Source: CALDOK01 sp964481655 (lineage in GTDB: Bacteria; Myxococcota_A; UBA796; JAFGLY01). Taken from it: a stretch of DNA of 64,000 nucleotides. The position numbers and the translations under genes were made by a program. Each line of letters starts with the position of its first letter. Position 1 is the stretch's first letter. The stretch lies in NCBI GenBank assembly GCA_964481655.1, contig CAYZVO010000009.1, forward strand, positions 12,952 to 76,951. Direction: 5' to 3'. Shown piece after piece: positions 23,441 through 35,597 of this stretch. Under the pieces are notes generated by a model. That model saw only the letters and a list, made by a program, of their open reading frames with translations, was not told where the DNA came from and did no database searches.

Positions 23441-24823
23441 ATGCGTGCAGTGAAGATCGCGCTCCCCGTGCTGGCAGCCACCGCCCTCGTCGTCACCATC
23501 ATCATGGGCGCGCAGGACAACCAGACCGGCATGCTGATCAGCGGCATCGGCGCTTGCTGGCTCACCTGCGCCGCCGTGATGGTCTGGGACCTGGGCTGGG
23601 GCCTGGCCCTGGCCATGGTCGCCGGCATGGGCGCCTCGCTCTACCTGGCCAACCAGCACCTCGCGGTGCTCTGCGGCGAGACCTCCATCTGCTCCGTGAG
23701 CGAGACCTTCGACTGCGACAAGGTCAATACCTCTTCTTTTAGTGAGCTGTTCGGAATCCCCGTGGCCCTGTACGGCCTGGGCTTCTACTTCGCCGCCGCC
23801 TACGCCCTCGTGATGCGGCGCCTGGGCCGCGCGAAGCTGGGCGGCCTGCCCCGGGTCCTGACCGTCGCCGGGCTGGGCTCGGTGGCCTACAGCGCCCTGC
23901 TGGCCTGGGTCTCCCACAGCATGGACACCTGGTGCCTGTTCTGCATCTCCATGTACGGCGTCAACCTGATGCTGCTGGTCGGCGCGCTGCTGGCCCTGCG
24001 CACCCCGGCGCTGCTGAAGCCCGAACAGGAGCCCGCGAGCGGCGCCTTCGCCACCACGCTGATGGGCATGGGCGGCGACCGCTCGGTGCCCGTCATGCTG
24101 GTCGCAGGCATCGTGGCCTTCGTGCTCTCCATCGCCATCTACAACGGCAAGGAAGCGAACCTGAACTGCGGTGGCGACGTCCAGGACCCCGCGTCCCTGG
24201 CCGAGTTCTACCACCTGCCGCGCAAGGGCACCGTGCAGCTGTCCGGCGCCTCGCCGGTCTACGGCGCCTCCGACGCCCCCTACCTGATCGTCGAGTGGGC
24301 CGACTACGCCTGCCCCTGGTGCTCCAAGGTGGGCTCCGGCGTCAAGGACATCGTCAAGGACAACCCGGCGGTCCAGGTGCGCTTCCGCCACTACCCGCTG
24401 TCCAACAAGTGCAACGAGTTCGTCGGCTCCGACATGCACCCCACGGCCTGCGAAGCCGCCCGCGCCACGGATTGCGCCCGGCAGCAGGGCCGCTTCTGGG
24501 AGCTGAACGACCTGCTCTTCAAGAACCAGTCGTACCAGGGCTCGGAAGACATCCAGTTCATGGCCAAGCAGATCGGGCTGGACATGGACGCCCTGAACAC
24601 CTGCATGGACGACCCCATCACCGCTGAGCGGGTGAAGACCGACATCGCCCACGCCGACGCGCTGGACATCACCGGCACACCGACCCTCTTCATCAAGGGC
24701 CTGTTCGGCGAGCAGTGGGTCCAGGTGCGGTCCCGCCCCGAGGCCATCAAGGCCCTGATCGAGGCCCACCAGGCCGGCGTCACCCTGCAGGAGCCCGGCC
24801 CCGCCCCCGCGAAGGAACACTAG
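23441..24823 (+). CDS. VKOR-DsbA fusion: disulfide-forming membrane protein
   Basis: 460 residues. The first about 190 form a bacterial vitamin-K-epoxide-reductase-like quinone oxidoreductase: several membrane spans, a periplasmic loop with Cys84 and Cys92 (CSVSETFDCDKVN) and the redox motif CLFC at 165-168. After another span (about 215-234) comes a DsbA/thioredoxin domain with CPWC at 291-294 in VEWADYACPWCSKVG and a cis-Pro loop in ITGTPTLFIKG. Electrons would pass from substrate thiols through CPWC and CLFC to quinone, replacing separate DsbA and DsbB. The ATG at 23441 has AGGAGG seven bases upstream. Two further Cys (LNCGG, SNKCNE) lie in the DsbA half. Confidence 0.92.
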   Translation: MRAVKIALPVLAATALVVTIIMGAQDNQTGMLISGIGACWLTCAAVMVWDLGWGLALAMVAGMGASLYLANQHLAVLCGETSICSVSETFDCDKVNTSSFSELFGIPVALYGLGFYFAAAYALVMRRLGRAKLGGLPRVLTVAGLGSVAYSALLAWVSHSMDTWCLFCISMYGVNLMLLVGALLALRTPALLKPEQEPASGAFATTLMGMGGDRSVPVMLVAGIVAFVLSIAIYNGKEANLNCGGDVQDPASLAEFYHLPRKGTVQLSGASPVYGASDAPYLIVEWADYACPWCSKVGSGVKDIVKDNPAVQVRFRHYPLSNKCNEFVGSDMHPTACEAARATDCARQQGRFWELNDLLFKNQSYQGSEDIQFMAKQIGLDMDALNTCMDDPITAERVKTDIAHADALDITGTPTLFIKGLFGEQWVQVRSRPEAIKALIEAHQAGVTLQEPGPAPAKEH

Positions 24824-24826
24824 GGT

Positions 24827-25699
24827 ATGCCCCGCTCCTGGCTGCTGCTGCAGGTCACGGTGCCGGCAGGCCAGGCCGAGCGCTTCCAGGCCCTGCTGGC
24901 CGAGCTGGGCACCATCGGCGTGGAGACCCGGCCCGCCGACGGCGAGGACTGGCGCGTACAGCAGCCCTGGGACAGCGCCCCGGCCCAGCCCCACCGCCCT
25001 GAGCAGGTCGAGCTGATCGCCTACTTCGACCGCGCACCCGACGAAGCCGAGCGGGTCGCACAGGTCGAGCACGCCGCGCGCTTCGTCCCCGAGGCCACCG
25101 TGAAGGTGGGCACCATGACCGAGGGCGACTGGGAGGAGCGCTGGCGCTCCACCTTCGTGCCCCTCGAGATCGCGACCGGCGTGGTCGTGGCGCCCCCCTG
25201 GGAGCCCGTCCCCGGCGCCCTGATCATCGAACCCGGCGCAGCCTTCGGCACCGGCCAGCACCCCACCACCCTGGCCTGCCTACGAGCCGTCGCCCGCCAC
25301 GCCCGGCGCGGCGACAGCCTGCTCGACGTGGGCTGCGGCACCGGCGTGCTCGCCCTGCTGGGCGCCAAGCTCGGGATGCGGGCCCACGGCGTGGACATCG
25401 ACCCGGCCGCCGTGCGGGCGTCTGCGGCCAACGGGCTGCGCAACGACCTGCCCTGCACCTTCGACACCCGCTCGGTGCGGGTCCTGTCCGGAAACTACGA
25501 CCTGGTCGTGGCCAACATCTTCGCCGAGGAGCTGCGGCGCATGGCCTGTGACCTCGTGCGCCTCACCGGGCGGCGCCTGGTGCTGGCCGGCGTCCTGGCG
25601 GACCGCGCGCACCTGGTGGAGCAGGCCATGGCCCCCCTGGCTCCCGCCCGCCGCGCGGTAGACGGCGAGTGGGTCTCGCTGGAGTTCCTGCGCCCATGA
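24827..25699 (+). CDS. prmA: Ribosomal protein L11 methyltransferase PrmA
   Basis: 290-residue class I SAM methyltransferase that trimethylates ribosomal protein L11. The N-terminal substrate-recognition domain (about 1-90) begins PRSWLLLQVTVPAG. The linker has WEERWRSTFVPLEI. The catalytic domain contains IIEPGAAFGTGQHPTTLACL (diagnostic), LLDVGCGTGVLALLGAKLG (SAM loop) and LVVANIFAEELRRM. The length is standard. It starts 3 bp after the VKOR-DsbA stop and overlaps rsmE by an ATGA, so the three are probably one transcript. Confidence 0.95.
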   Translation: MPRSWLLLQVTVPAGQAERFQALLAELGTIGVETRPADGEDWRVQQPWDSAPAQPHRPEQVELIAYFDRAPDEAERVAQVEHAARFVPEATVKVGTMTEGDWEERWRSTFVPLEIATGVVVAPPWEPVPGALIIEPGAAFGTGQHPTTLACLRAVARHARRGDSLLDVGCGTGVLALLGAKLGMRAHGVDIDPAAVRASAANGLRNDLPCTFDTRSVRVLSGNYDLVVANIFAEELRRMACDLVRLTGRRLVLAGVLADRAHLVEQAMAPLAPARRAVDGEWVSLEFLRP

Positions 25700-26376
25700 G
25701 CCGGCGCTACCACCTCGGCGAGCTCCCCGCGCCGGGCCAGCGGGCGGTGCTGGGCAAGGACACCAGCCACCACATGCTCCAGGTCTGCCGCCACCCCCGC
25801 GGCGAAGCCGTGGTGCTGTTCGACGGCCAGGGACGCGAAGCCCACGGCCGCCTGGTGGCGGTGGAGCGAGGCCGGGCCGTGGTGGAGATCCAGGAGCGCA
25901 CAGCGCCCTGCGCCCCCGCCCGCCGGGTCACCTTGCTGCTGGCCCTGTGCAAGCCCGCCGCCTGGGAGACCAGCCTGCGCATGGGGACCGAGCTGGGGCT
26001 CGACCACGTCATCCCCGTGCTCTGCGCCCGCAGCACGGTCCGCAAGCTGCGCCTCGAGCGCTGGCACAAGGTCCTGCTGGCCGCCTGCGAGCAGAGCGGC
26101 CGCCGTTGGCTCCCCACCATCCAGCGGCCCCTGGGGCTCCCAGAGGCGCTCCAGGAGCCCTCCCTGCCCTCCAGGCGCCTCCTGATGGCCCCTGGAGCCG
26201 CTCCCCTCCCCAGGCCCGACGTGGACATCGCGCTGCTGGTGGGCCCGGAGGGCGGCCTCACGGACGACGAGAGCGCCCTGACGCGCGCTGCGGGCTTCGA
26301 GCCCGCCGGGTTGGGCTCGCACGTGCTGCGGGTGGACACGGCCGTCGCCGCCGCCTTGACCCGCTACGGCGGCTGA
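25696..26376 (+). CDS. rsmE: 16S rRNA (uracil1498-N3)-methyltransferase RsmE
   Basis: 226-residue SPOUT methyltransferase. The N-terminal PUA-like part has HHMLQVCRHPRGEAVVLFDG. The C-terminal knotted domain has LLLALCKPAAWETSLRMGTE, LGLDHVIPVLCARST, ACEQSGRRWLPTI, LLVGPEGGLTDDE (SAM-binding knot) and LGSHVLRVDTAVAAAL. It starts at the ATG overlapping the prmA stop. prmA-rsmE adjacency is common in bacteria. The gene converges on a pilin-like operon, with a strong hairpin between them. Confidence 0.95.
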   Translation: MSRRYHLGELPAPGQRAVLGKDTSHHMLQVCRHPRGEAVVLFDGQGREAHGRLVAVERGRAVVEIQERTAPCAPARRVTLLLALCKPAAWETSLRMGTELGLDHVIPVLCARSTVRKLRLERWHKVLLAACEQSGRRWLPTIQRPLGLPEALQEPSLPSRRLLMAPGAAPLPRPDVDIALLVGPEGGLTDDESALTRAAGFEPAGLGSHVLRVDTAVAAALTRYGG

Positions 26377-26402
26377 CAGGGGCCGCGGGAGGCCGACGAC
26401 GA

Positions 26403-26473
26403 TGTGCCGCGGCGCCTGCGGCGCCGTCGGTACGATCGGCGGCCGTTCTGGCCGCCGGAGGCCGGCCAGAACG
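26403..26473. repeat. Two-hairpin module, terminator-like, copy 1
   Basis: TGTGCCGCGGCGCC-T-GCGGCGCC (26403-26425) forms one GC hairpin. It is followed by CGTTCTGGCCG (26444-26454) pairing with CGGCCAGAACG (26463-26473) around an 8-nt loop. The second hairpin ends immediately at the stop codon of the minus-strand gene at 26474. A near copy of the whole module is at 53735-53806, again touching a minus-strand stop codon. Between convergent genes it could terminate both. Confidence 0.6.
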
Positions 26474-26821
26474 CTAGTTGCTGGTGATGTAGGCGGTGAC
26501 CTGGATGTTCACACCGCTGGTGCCGACGCCGTCGATGGAGGTGTCGCTCGAGGTGCCGCTGAACTCGAAGCTGGTCAGCCCGCGCTCGGCCTTCTGGTAG
26601 TCCCGGCCCTGCAGGGCGGAGCTCCCCGTGGTGCCCTCCGAGCGGCCGCCCAGGTACTCATCGCCGTGCAGGGCGTACTCCCGGGCGCGCATGTGGCAGT
26701 TGGCCGCAGCGAAGGTGATGGACCACAGGTAGTACATGGCGATGAAGACCATCATCACCACAGGCATCAGCAGCATGACCTCGACGGCCGACTGTCCGCG
26801 GCGGCGACGCACGATGCGCAT
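26474..26821 (-). CDS. TadE-like pseudopilin (small)
   Basis: 115 residues. The basic start MRIVRRRRGQSAVEVMLLMP is the classic TadE/TadG opening: RRGQ-x-A-V/T-E, then a membrane span to about residue 36. The remainder is extracytoplasmic and Thr/Ser/Gly-rich with no known domain. TadE-like proteins are minor pseudopilins of Flp pilus (Tad) systems, but free-standing sets occur whose role is unclear. It is the third gene of a minus-strand set, 15 bp after a TadG-like gene. No Tad ATPase or secretin gene is in the window. Confidence 0.75.
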   Translation of the reverse strand: MRIVRRRRGQSAVEVMLLMPVVMMVFIAMYYLWSITFAAANCHMRAREYALHGDEYLGGRSEGTTGSSALQGRDYQKAERGLTSFEFSGTSSDTSIDGVGTSGVNIQVTAYITSN

Positions 26822-26836
26822 GGCTGGCTCCTGTTC

Positions 26837-27931
26837 CTAGTGCTTGAAGTAGGCGACGTTCCACATCTTGCCGAGCATGGCGCCGTCCATCTGGGCCAGG
26901 TCGGTGGGCGACGAGCCGCCCTGGAGATCCTCGTTCAGGCCCGCGAGACGCGCCCGATACTCCTCGACGATGGCCAGATCCCGCTCCTTGTCGAGCAGCA
27001 GGCTGGCGGGCCCGGGGGAGTAGAGGGGGCCGATGGTCCAGTCGGCGTTGGGGTTGCCCGTCAGCGTCGGCCCGACGCTGCCCTCGTAGGGCTTGGCGAC
27101 CGCGTAGGCGTAGAGCAGGTCGTCGCCGCCGGTGGCGGAGGCGCCGAAGTAGCCGCCGCTGTAGGCCACATCCAGGAACTGCTTCTGGGGCGCGCCGTAG
27201 ACGCGTCCCTCGACCCAGATCTCCGGATCGGAGTTGTCCTTGTAGAACCACCCGTTCAGGCTGTCCTGTGGGTAGTACAGGTAGGGGATGCAGCAGGAGC
27301 AGTTCGGGCCGGGGCAGAAGGTCAGGTGGGCGTAGTTGACCTGAATGGAGGTGGCCTGGTCGTAGTTCGCGATGGCCGGGAAGCTGCCGCCGCCCATGTA
27401 GTGGGTGGAGTAGCTGATCCAGTACTGGGTCGGGAAGGTCGGCGATCCCGGGATGGCTTCCATGAAGCTGGTCTGGGATCGGGTGCCGCTGAAGTTGGCC
27501 TCGGCGGTGCTGTAGCCGCGCTGGAGGGCCGGGGTCACCGAGGCGCTGTACTGGGCCGCCATCACGAAGTTGAGGATGAGCGGATCGAGGGCCATCTTGC
27601 AGCCTTCGATGACGGCCTCGGCCACCGGGCTCTCGAACTGGCAGAGGCAGTCCACGTACGGAGACGAGCTGACCAGGGTGCTGCGGCACTGGGCCACGGT
27701 GTCGGCGATGATGCCGTTGAGGTAGACCAGGTTGTTGAGCACCTGGGCCTCGGAGTAGGCCGCCGCGTAGGTCGCCAGGTCGGCGGTGTTCTGCATCCGG
27801 ATCTTGTCGTTGACGATGATCCCGATGTTGGTGGCCAGGGCCAGGAAGATCACCAGGGTGAACAGGATCATGGCCACGAAGACCGCGGCCTGTCCCGCGC
27901 GACGGCGGACCCGGCGGACCAACCGACTCAC
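26837..27931 (-). CDS. TadG-like pilus-assembly protein
   Basis: 364 residues. It starts MSRLVRRVRRRAGQAAVFVA and then has one membrane span (MILFTLVIFLALATNIGIIV), the N-terminal layout of the Flp pilus TadE/G-like family. The Asn/Asp-rich continuation VNDKIRMQNTADLATYAAAYSEA matches the helix that follows the span in TadG proteins. The long extracytoplasmic part is Tyr/Ser-rich with a Cys cluster near FCPGPNCSCC (about 201-210), possibly disulfide-bonded or metal-binding. It shares 4 bp with the upstream TadE-like gene. Confidence 0.75.
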   Translation of the reverse strand: MSRLVRRVRRRAGQAAVFVAMILFTLVIFLALATNIGIIVNDKIRMQNTADLATYAAAYSEAQVLNNLVYLNGIIADTVAQCRSTLVSSSPYVDCLCQFESPVAEAVIEGCKMALDPLILNFVMAAQYSASVTPALQRGYSTAEANFSGTRSQTSFMEAIPGSPTFPTQYWISYSTHYMGGGSFPAIANYDQATSIQVNYAHLTFCPGPNCSCCIPYLYYPQDSLNGWFYKDNSDPEIWVEGRVYGAPQKQFLDVAYSGGYFGASATGGDDLLYAYAVAKPYEGSVGPTLTGNPNADWTIGPLYSPGPASLLLDKERDLAIVEEYRARLAGLNEDLQGGSSPTDLAQMDGAMLGKMWNVAYFKH

Positions 27932-28368
27932 ACGCCACCTCCGTTGTTGTCGGCGTAGCGGGGGTTGACCTGACCTTCGTAGGCGTATTCCTCGGAGCCG
28001 AGCACCGCTGTGACGCTGAAGCCGATGTCCCCGAGCAGCTGCTCGACCCCGGGCATGTCGACCTCCCAGGGCTGGGTCACGGTGGCGCTGCTGCCTCCGG
28101 TGCGGATGCTGGCGTCGTTGGTGACGTTGCCGTTCATGATGAGGTTCTGGACGTCGCTGGCGGAGTCCTCACCCACCTGGACCCCCCGGGCGGTCACGAA
28201 CGCGGCGTAGTTCGCGTAGTGGATGGCGCCGAAGTAGAACGCGAACTCGATGACCATGAAGAGGATGGCGAACAGCAGGGGCAGCATCAGGGCGAACTCG
28301 GTGGTGGCCTGACCACCACGTCGCCGGAGGGCCGGAGTGCGGGACCGCGGTCTGCGCTGTCTGCTCAT
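27928..28368 (-). CDS. TadE-like pseudopilin
   Basis: 146 residues from the ATG at 28368; an in-frame ATG at 28377 is equally possible. RRRGGQATTEFALMLPLLF starts the characteristic TadE segment, followed by a membrane span to about residue 50 with an internal Glu (MVIEFAFYFG). The rest is a short extracytoplasmic domain. It is the first gene of the three-gene TadE/TadG set, overlapping the TadG-like gene by 4 bp. Protein export and assembly partners are not encoded nearby. Confidence 0.78.
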   Translation of the reverse strand: MSRQRRPRSRTPALRRRGGQATTEFALMLPLLFAILFMVIEFAFYFGAIHYANYAAFVTARGVQVGEDSASDVQNLIMNGNVTNDASIRTGGSSATVTQPWEVDMPGVEQLLGDIGFSVTAVLGSEEYAYEGQVNPRYADNNGGGV

Positions 28369-28512
28369 GGGCACCATCCTGGAGTCGAGGGACACCGCGA
28401 TCAGTGTAGCAGGATCCGTGCCTGAGAGCCTGACCGTGGATCCCGGGTTTTCGGGGGGGCCCGGTGCCCCTTTCGCGCCCACTGGGAGGGCAATGACCCA
28501 ACTATGGGGCAG

Positions 28513-28535
28513 GGCCGCCCATTTTTTGGGGCGGC
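28513..28535 (-). terminator. Hairpin downstream of the MopE-type lipoprotein gene
   Basis: GGCCGCCC (28513-28520) pairs with GGGCGGCC (28528-28535) around a T-rich loop (A-rich on the transcribed minus strand). It lies 22 bases beyond the stop codon at 28558. There is no U tail, so efficiency is uncertain. Confidence 0.4.
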
Positions 28536-28557
28536 CGTCGCTCGAGACGCAGGCTGG

Positions 28558-30726
<2,169 letters not shown>

Positions 30727-30790
30727 GGGGGCTCCGTAGGCTCGCTCGGGTAGACGACGGGTGGGAGATGGACTCGTCGCCATCGGAAGG

Positions 30791-30820
30791 TTTATAGCTG
30801 CCGTGCCAAACCGATGTCAA
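30791..30820 (-). promoter_or_regulatory. Sigma70-type promoter of the MopE-type lipoprotein gene
   Basis: On the minus strand a perfect -35 TTGACA (30820-30815) and TATAAA (30796-30791) are separated by 18 bp. Predicted start near 30784, about 58 bases before the ATG at 30726. This also supports the shorter protein start. Confidence 0.7.
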
Positions 30821-31068
30821 CGAAACCTCAGGCGACTTCACCGCCCCCGCGCCCGACCCATGACGGGGCGCACGGGCCCCCTTGACGAACCGGGTCCCGG
30901 GCCGTCCTGAAAAAAGGCGCACCACGCAGGGGCGCTCGAGAGCGAAACCGGGGCGCAGGGCGGGTGCCAGGCGGGGAAGTGTGAGCTGCGTGACACGCCG
31001 CTTCCGGTGGCGCGATTACCTCTCCCCCGCAACCCGAACCCCCCCTCGAACCCCTCCTGGAGGAACCC

Positions 31069-31653
31069 ATGTCCCTGGTCGGAAACAAGGCCCCCACCTT
31101 CGAGCTCCCCGCCGTCGTCAACAACGAGCTGGGCGCGATCAACTCCGAAGACCTGCTCGGCAAGTGGACCGTGCTCTTCTTCTACCCCCTCGACTTCACC
31201 TTCGTCTGCCCCACCGAGATCCTCGCCTTCTCGAAGGCCCAGCCCCAGTTCGCCGAGCTGGGCGCCAACGTCGTCGGCGTGAGCGTGGACAGCCAGTTCA
31301 CCCACCTCGCCTGGATCAACACCCCCCAGGACCAGGGCGGCCTCGGCAAGCTCAACATCCCCCTGGTGGCGGACCTCAACAAGACCCTGACCCGCGACTA
31401 CGGCGTCCTCGTCGAAGAGGCCGGCGTGGCCCTGCGCGGCGTGTTCATCATCGATCCCGAGGGCGTGGTCCAGTCGGCCATCGTCAACAACCTCGGCGTC
31501 GGCCGCAACGTGAACGAGGTGCTCCGCACCCTCAAGGGCTTCCAGTACATCACCGCCCACGACGGTGAGGTCTGCCCGGCTGGCTGGGATGACGGCGCCG
31601 ACACCATGGTCGCCAGCCCCGAAGGCGTGGCCAACTACCTCTCCACGCACTAG
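31069..31653 (+). CDS. ahpC: Typical 2-Cys peroxiredoxin (AhpC family)
   Basis: 194-residue thiol peroxidase that reduces H2O2 and organic peroxides. Peroxidatic Cys47 is in DFTFVCPTE. An Arg follows in the VALRGVFIIDPEG strand. The resolving Cys169 is in DGEVCPAGW near the C-terminus, as in typical dimeric 2-Cys enzymes. The tail after it is long enough to carry a YF-like helix, but YF is not seen (end NYLSTH). A strong GGAGGAACCC precedes the ATG. Partner reductase genes (ahpF) are not adjacent, so thioredoxin is the likely reductant. Confidence 0.95.
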   Translation: MSLVGNKAPTFELPAVVNNELGAINSEDLLGKWTVLFFYPLDFTFVCPTEILAFSKAQPQFAELGANVVGVSVDSQFTHLAWINTPQDQGGLGKLNIPLVADLNKTLTRDYGVLVEEAGVALRGVFIIDPEGVVQSAIVNNLGVGRNVNEVLRTLKGFQYITAHDGEVCPAGWDDGADTMVASPEGVANYLSTH

Positions 31654-32019
31654 CTCCCGCGCGTCGGAACCTCGGGCCACCCCCGGCCCCAAGACCGCCC
31701 GGGTGGCCACCCCCCGTAAAGCGCCCCGGCACAAACCGGGGGGCGCACGGTCCACCCCCAACAAATAAGGCCCCAACACCCCCCCCCCCCCCGCCCCCGG
31801 GGGGGCCCCCCCGGGGCCCCCCCGGGGCCGGGGGGGGGGGGGGGGGGCCCTCGCCGCTTCAGGCGCCCGGGCACATGCGGGGGGGCGCAGGGTCCACCCC
31901 ATCCATATAGGGGCCCTCCGCGAGCGCGCAGCGACCCCTGACGGCGCGGACGCGACCGCTGGGCCCACCAGACTGGTCGCCTCCCCCGGGCTGCGCTAAC
32001 CTCGCCCCCTGGAGGTCCC
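31654..32019. other. 366-bp spacer: ahpC terminator, duplicated segment and G/C homopolymer tract
   Basis: A good terminator-like hairpin lies at 31721-31746 (GCGCCCCGG, CACAAA, then CCGGGGGGCGC). A diverged copy of the surrounding about 55 bp recurs at 31860-31917 (shared GGTCCACCCC and GGCGC/GCGC framing). Between the two is an almost pure C-then-G run (about 31777-31850). No gene is present. The run looks like a sequencing or assembly artefact around a strong hairpin rather than real biology. Confidence 0.6.
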
Positions 32020-32465
32020 ATGAGCATCGCCGAGACCGTCAAAGAGCAGCTCACCGCGGCCATGAAGGCCCGCGACGTGGCGCGCATCTCCGCCCTTCGC
32101 CTGATCCGCGCCGCCCTGGTGGACGAGTCCAAGAAGACCGGCGCCGAGATCGACGAGGCCAAGGCCGTCGCCGTGCTGCGCCGCCTGCGCAAGCAGCGCG
32201 ACGAGTCGGCCCAGGCCTACACCGACGCCGGCCGCGAGGATCTGGCCGCGCTCGAGCGCGCCGAGGCCGAGGTCATCGACGGGTTCCTGCCCAAGCTGGC
32301 CGACGAGGCCACCACCATCACCTGGGTGCGCGAAGCCATCGCCGCCTGCGGCGCCAGCTCTCCCCGGGAGTTCGGCCGTGTCATGGGCACCCTGATGAAG
32401 GCTCACCGCGGAGAGCTGGACGCCAAGCTCGCGCGGAGCCTCATCGAGCGCGAGCTGGCCGGCTG

Positions 32466-32466
<1 letters not shown>
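32020..32466 (+). CDS. GatB/YqeY domain protein
   Basis: 148 residues spanning the whole YqeY family: SIAETVKEQLTAAMKARDVA at the start, RISALRLIRAALVDESKK, AVLRRLRKQRDESAQAYTDA, and the second half EFGRVMGTLMKAHRGELDAK. The C-terminal part is homologous to the tRNA-binding tail of GatB. YqeY proteins are suspected to affect tRNA or amidotransferase function, without a settled role. GGAGGTCCC precedes the ATG. Its stop overlaps the start of the biotin carboxylase gene. Confidence 0.92.
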
Positions 32467-33839
<1,373 letters not shown>

Positions 33840-33851
33840 CCCGGAGCAGCC

Positions 33852-35597
33852 ATGGCCCGCTTGTCCCTCGAGTCCATCGGACATCCCGTCACAGGCTTGC
33901 TCGACCCCCGCGAGCTGGAGCGCAACCGTCGCTGGATGGGTGAGCTCGACGAGCAGCTCGAGCAGGCGCGCGCCACCGTCCGCGAGGGCTGGGGTGAGCG
34001 CCCCAGGGAGCGCGTGGCCGCCGAGGGCAAGCTGACCGTCTGGCAGCGCCTCGAGGCCCTGGCCGACCCCGGCAGCCCCCTGCTGCCCATCGGCAGCTTC
34101 GTGAACTGGGGCCGTCGCTTCGAGGGCTCCCGCCGGGAGGCACCCGGAGCCGGCGTGATCACGGCCTTCGCGCGGATCGAGGACCGCTGGGTGGTGGTGA
34201 TCGCCAACGACAACCTGGTCGCCTCCGGCGCGTGGTGGCCCGGGACCCCCGAGAAGATCCAGCGGGCCCAGCGCATCGCCATGCGCCTCGAGCTGCCGGT
34301 GGTCTACCTGGTGGAGTGCTCCGGCCTGTTCCTGCCCCAGCAGTCGGGCAGCTTCGCGGGCGGGACCGGCGCGGGCCACATCTTCAAGCTCAACGCTCTG
34401 CTCTCCGACGCTGGCATCCCCCAGATCGCCGGCGTCTTCGGCGCCTGCATCGCGGGGGGTGGGTACATGCCCATCATCAGCGACCGGGTCATCATGACCG
34501 AGCAGGCCTACATGGTGATCGCGGGGGCCGCGCTCATCAAGGGCGCCAAGAGCCAGAACCTGACCAGCACGGACCTGGGAGGGCCCGAGATCCACGTGCA
34601 CCGCTCCGGCTGTGCCGACACGCGCGTCCCCGACGACACCGCCTGCATCCGCGCCATCCGCGCCGAGATCGCCCTGCTGCCGTCGAGCGCCGCGGACTTC
34701 TACCGCCAGGGCCTGCCGGGCCTGCCCCCCCACCACGAGCCCGAGGAGCTGGGCAGCCTGTTCCCACCGGACCGTCGGGAGACCTACGAGGCCCGCGAGG
34801 TGCTGGCCCGCCTGCTGGACGGCAGCCTGTTCCACGAGTTCCTGCCAGCAGTGGGCCCCGAGGTCATCACCGGGCTGGGCCGCATCGGCGGCCTGTGGGT
34901 GGGCGTGGTCATCAACGACGTCGGCACCCACCCCCATCCCCGCGCGCCGGGCACGATGCGGGCCGGGGGCATTCTCTACCGCGAGGGCGTCGCCAAGCTG
35001 GCCACCTTCTCACGCCACTGCGACGCCAACGGCCTGCCCCTGATCTGGCTGCAGGACGTCGCGGGCTTCGACATCGGCACGGAGGCCGAGCAGCAGGGCC
35101 TGCTGGGCTACGGCAGCTCGCTGATCTACGCCAACAGCACCAACACCACCCCCATGTTCACGGTGCTGCTGCGCCGGGCCTCGGGCGCCGGCTACTACGC
35201 CCAGGCCGGGCTGCCCTTCGACCCCGTGCTCCAGCTGTCCACCCCCATGACCCGCCTGGCGGTCATGGAGGGCCGCACCCTGGCCATCGCCACCTACAAC
35301 AAGGCGCTGGACGACAACTTCGAGATCATCACCGACGATCCCGAGAAGCGGCGCCTGCTCGAAGAGGGCATGGCCGAGACCGCGGGGCGTATCGACGCGG
35401 ACATGGACCCCTACGCGGCCGCAGCCCGCGGCGACACCGACGAGATCGTCCCCCTCGGCGAGCTCCGCACCTGGTTGGAAGCGGCCGCGGAGATGAGCTA
35501 TCAGGCGACCGGCAACCGCCGGGTGCGCAACCCGCGCATCTGGACCTTTCACGACATGGAGGCCCTGTGCTCCGGGTCATGGTCAGAGATGACGTGA
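33852..35597 (+). CDS. Acyl-CoA carboxylase, carboxyltransferase subunit
   Basis: 581 residues with two crotonase-like carboxyltransferase domains. N-terminal half: GKLTVWQRLEALADPGSPLL, LPVVYLVECSGLFLP, GGYMPIISDRVIMTEQAYM, GAALIKGAKSQNL. C-terminal half: WLQDVAGFDIGTEAEQQG, GAGYYAQAGLPFDPVLQLST, and the acidic tail to EMT. Relatives are PccB, MccB and the GcdA subunit of glutaconyl-CoA decarboxylase. The length exceeds PccB/MccB (about 510-540) and is close to GcdA (about 590). With a biotin carboxylase beside it, an ATP-driven carboxylase is more likely than a decarboxylase. Substrate unknown. Confidence 0.9.
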   Translation: MARLSLESIGHPVTGLLDPRELERNRRWMGELDEQLEQARATVREGWGERPRERVAAEGKLTVWQRLEALADPGSPLLPIGSFVNWGRRFEGSRREAPGAGVITAFARIEDRWVVVIANDNLVASGAWWPGTPEKIQRAQRIAMRLELPVVYLVECSGLFLPQQSGSFAGGTGAGHIFKLNALLSDAGIPQIAGVFGACIAGGGYMPIISDRVIMTEQAYMVIAGAALIKGAKSQNLTSTDLGGPEIHVHRSGCADTRVPDDTACIRAIRAEIALLPSSAADFYRQGLPGLPPHHEPEELGSLFPPDRRETYEAREVLARLLDGSLFHEFLPAVGPEVITGLGRIGGLWVGVVINDVGTHPHPRAPGTMRAGGILYREGVAKLATFSRHCDANGLPLIWLQDVAGFDIGTEAEQQGLLGYGSSLIYANSTNTTPMFTVLLRRASGAGYYAQAGLPFDPVLQLSTPMTRLAVMEGRTLAIATYNKALDDNFEIITDDPEKRRLLEEGMAETAGRIDADMDPYAAAARGDTDEIVPLGELRTWLEAAAEMSYQATGNRRVRNPRIWTFHDMEALCSGSWSEMT

